Assembly (NCBI GenBank): GCA_951813295.1
Contig: CATOTI010000002.1
Location: forward strand, 3,358,522-3,422,521
Reading direction: 5' to 3'
Source of the DNA: an uncultured Pseudomonadales bacterium
Lineage (GTDB): Bacteria > Pseudomonadota > Gammaproteobacteria > Pseudomonadales > Azotimanducaceae
DNA: 64,000 bases
Notes under the pieces: model-generated
Told to the model about the DNA's origin: nothing
What the model saw: only the letters and a program-made list of their open reading frames with translations
Database searches by the model: none
In this document: one piece after another, positions 62,580 to 64,000 of the stretch
How positions within the stretch are numbered: position 1 is the stretch's first letter
Layout: each line of letters opens with the position of its first letter
Made by a program: the position numbers and the translations under genes

Positions 62580-63763
62580 GGTTGGTCTTCCTTTTCGAAA
62601 AGTTCGGATAGCTGATCGTCGCCCGTCTCGAGCAAGCGATCGACGAATTGGTGAAAGTGTTGCCCGCCGGCCTCGTTGCGTCCGAATAGAACGTCGCCGC
62701 CACGGGCGGCGAGCGCGCGTTGTTGACGAATACCGGTGGCGTAGTCTTCTTCGGCCACGACGTATTCGAGCAGCTTGAATTGTGCGTCGGCCGATTCGCG
62801 CTCGGCATCGGTCGTCGGCAGATTCTCCATGAGGTAGTTCTGGACCGTCGTCGACTCACCGACCGTCTCGCCGGGAAAGAGCTGCGAGACCATGACCGCG
62901 CGACCGCCGCCGCCATCGAAGTTCGCGATCGAAACGTGCGGGAAGATCGTCCAGACGCTCGCGAGGAGACGCGCTGTCGGCCACTCCGCTTCCGGTTCTT
63001 CCGCTAACTGAGCGAGGCCCGGATCGGGCGATGAAACACGCTGGTGAGGTCCATAGGCGTAGTAGAGCGCTTGCGACGGCATTCCTGTGCCAAAGGTTTG
63101 GCGGTGCAGCACCGGCAGGTGGTAGAGATCCATGTAGCCGTCGTAGGCGACCTTCCAGTTCGGACCGATCACCTCACGCCGGTCGTAGAGCTGCCAGTCC
63201 TTGAATCCGTAGAGGTCGAGCAGCCCGTCGTAACCGCACAGGAAAGTGTCGATATCGAGCGTCGAGTCCGGGTCGAGCGTGACCCAGACGATGCCCGCCC
63301 GCTCGGCGACGGGTAGTGCGACCAGGCCGTGGCCTTCGTGATCCAACGCGCCGAATTCGTCGGCGTTGAAGACGCTGATCAGGTGTCCGTCGGTGTCGTA
63401 TCGCCACGCGTGATAGGGGCAGGCGAAGCTTTTGGCGTTGCCTTCCGGCGCGACCACGATCTGCGCACCGCGGTGTCGGCACGAGTTGATGAAGGCGCGA
63501 AGCTCGCCGTCCGCGTGGCGGACGACCAGCACAGGGACATCGGCGATCGTCAACGTACGGAAATCGCCGGGATCGCGGAATTCGCTGGAGAAACCGACGA
63601 CCAACGGCATTCGTTTGAAGACCTTGTCGATCTCCTGGTCGTAGCGATTGGCGTCGAGGTAATGCGATGCAGGAACACGAACGATCGTGTCGGCTTGATC
63701 GATCGTTCCGGCCGTGGCGTGGCGCAGATTGTGGCGCGCCATCTCAATCAGCGTTTCTTTCAC
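62576..63763 (-). CDS. Rieske non-heme iron oxygenase, alpha subunit
   Basis: This 395-residue protein has the Rieske site C95-x-H97 and C115-x2-H118 (S-C-R-H-R-G-A, C-P-Y-H-A-W). The catalytic iron ligands are H215 and H220 (G-Y-M-D-L-Y-H-L-P-V-L-H). It is the first gene of a probable operon with the SnoaL-like and AhpD-like selenoprotein genes. Its iron-sulphur chemistry and the selenoprotein may belong to one oxidative pathway in which peroxide or a reactive intermediate is removed (inference). Confidence 0.9.
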   Translation of the reverse strand: MKETLIEMARHNLRHATAGTIDQADTIVRVPASHYLDANRYDQEIDKVFKRMPLVVGFSSEFRDPGDFRTLTIADVPVLVVRHADGELRAFINSCRHRGAQIVVAPEGNAKSFACPYHAWRYDTDGHLISVFNADEFGALDHEGHGLVALPVAERAGIVWVTLDPDSTLDIDTFLCGYDGLLDLYGFKDWQLYDRREVIGPNWKVAYDGYMDLYHLPVLHRQTFGTGMPSQALYYAYGPHQRVSSPDPGLAQLAEEPEAEWPTARLLASVWTIFPHVSIANFDGGGGRAVMVSQLFPGETVGESTTVQNYLMENLPTTDAERESADAQFKLLEYVVAEEDYATGIRQQRALAARGGDVLFGRNEAGGQHFHQFVDRLLETGDDQLSELFEKEDQP

Positions 63764-63914
63764 GATGCCCTCTCATGTCCGTGAACCAATACGGTCAGGC
63801 ACTGGGTTGTGCCGTGCAGGTTACTCGCCACGGCCACCGACCCAAAGCAAAAACCATCCCCGCGGGAACGTAATGAATCGGCGCTGTCGACGACGAGTTC
63901 TATGCCGCTGCGGC

Positions 63915-64000
63915 TTAGCGGCCGCCGGCCGTCGTTGCATGCGCGGTCTCTCCGGTCCGTCGTTCGGCAAGTTCAACGAGCATCTGCGCATGTCGTTCGG
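63915..64000 (-). CDS. C-terminal end of an unidentified protein (partial)
   Basis: At the right edge a minus-strand frame reads E-R-H-A-Q-M-L-V-E-L-A-E-R-R-T-G-E-T-A-H before a TAA at 63915-63917. The composition (helical, Arg/Glu-rich) looks coding, but only about 27 residues are visible and no family can be named. The 63764-63914 gap between it and the Rieske gene shows no recognisable gene. Confidence 0.35.
   Translation of the reverse strand, partial: ERHAQMLVELAERRTGETAHATTAGGR

Noticed and set aside
1..64000. tRNA, rRNA or CRISPR arrays
   Set aside because: No cloverleaf, rRNA or repeat-spacer structure was recognised by eye. A dedicated scan would be needed to exclude a tRNA.

Overview
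The window looks like chromosomal DNA of a high-GC Gram-negative bacterium, most likely an uncultivated gammaproteobacterium. The evidence is an MsbA-like exporter tail next to lptG (lipopolysaccharide export), malate synthase G, and a Fur-type operator. Hand counts of 60-base samples give about 70% G+C in typical genes. Gene density is high, with short gaps, frequent 4-base ATGA overlaps and some GTG or TTG starts. No tRNA, rRNA or CRISPR array was recognised.

Layout. 0-5.6 kb holds envelope and core metabolism (lptG, RDD protein, glcB) and small membrane proteins. 5.6-11.7 kb is a catabolic block: Rieske oxygenase, SDR, nitroreductase, PhyH-type dioxygenase and an LLM-class oxidoreductase. 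It contains a rearrangement scar where an Eis-like acetyltransferase and a flavin monooxygenase remnant meet tail to tail. 11.8-15.4 kb is a lower-GC patch (about 52% in one sample) with decayed genes. 15.4-20.1 kb starts with a Fur box and a ferric-siderophore reductase, followed by a tight run of a deiodinase-like selenoprotein, an M20 hydrolase and a frameshifted serine hydrolase. 20.1-25.8 kb has a MetE-like methyltransferase and an ABC ATPase plus a permease-aminopeptidase fusion. 25.8-28 kb is an IS256-family element inside a direct repeat. 28-46 kb is a mixture of hydrolases, LLM oxidoreductases, GST, amidohydrolases and small-molecule enzymes. 46-50.6 kb is a minus-strand operon MFS transporter, GH32 (frameshifted), amidase. 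50.7-53.6 kb is acyP plus a PEP-synthase/rifampin-phosphotransferase-like protein. 53.6-64 kb is a second catabolic block: haloalkane dehalogenase, DUF35 plus thiolase-like pair, P450, Rieske oxygenases and AhpD-like proteins.

The main result is two genes, each interrupted once by an in-frame TGA exactly at a redox-active cysteine position. Each TGA is followed at bacterial SECIS distance by a perfect or near-perfect hairpin with G in the first two loop bases. One is a deiodinase-like protein (T-U-P-P-F motif, codon 93, 16278-16952). The other is an AhpD-like protein (C-F-Y-U-x3-H, codon 231, 61144-62208) in a probable operon with a Rieske oxygenase. Naive gene calling would report both as truncated or split genes. 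The selenocysteine machinery (selA, selB, selC, selD) is not in the window.

The window as a whole suggests a metabolically broad heterotroph that oxidises, dehalogenates and hydrolyses complex organic molecules. Four LLM-class enzymes, three Rieske oxygenases, a P450, a dehalogenase and many alpha/beta hydrolases and amidohydrolases support this. Substrates cannot be assigned from sequence alone.
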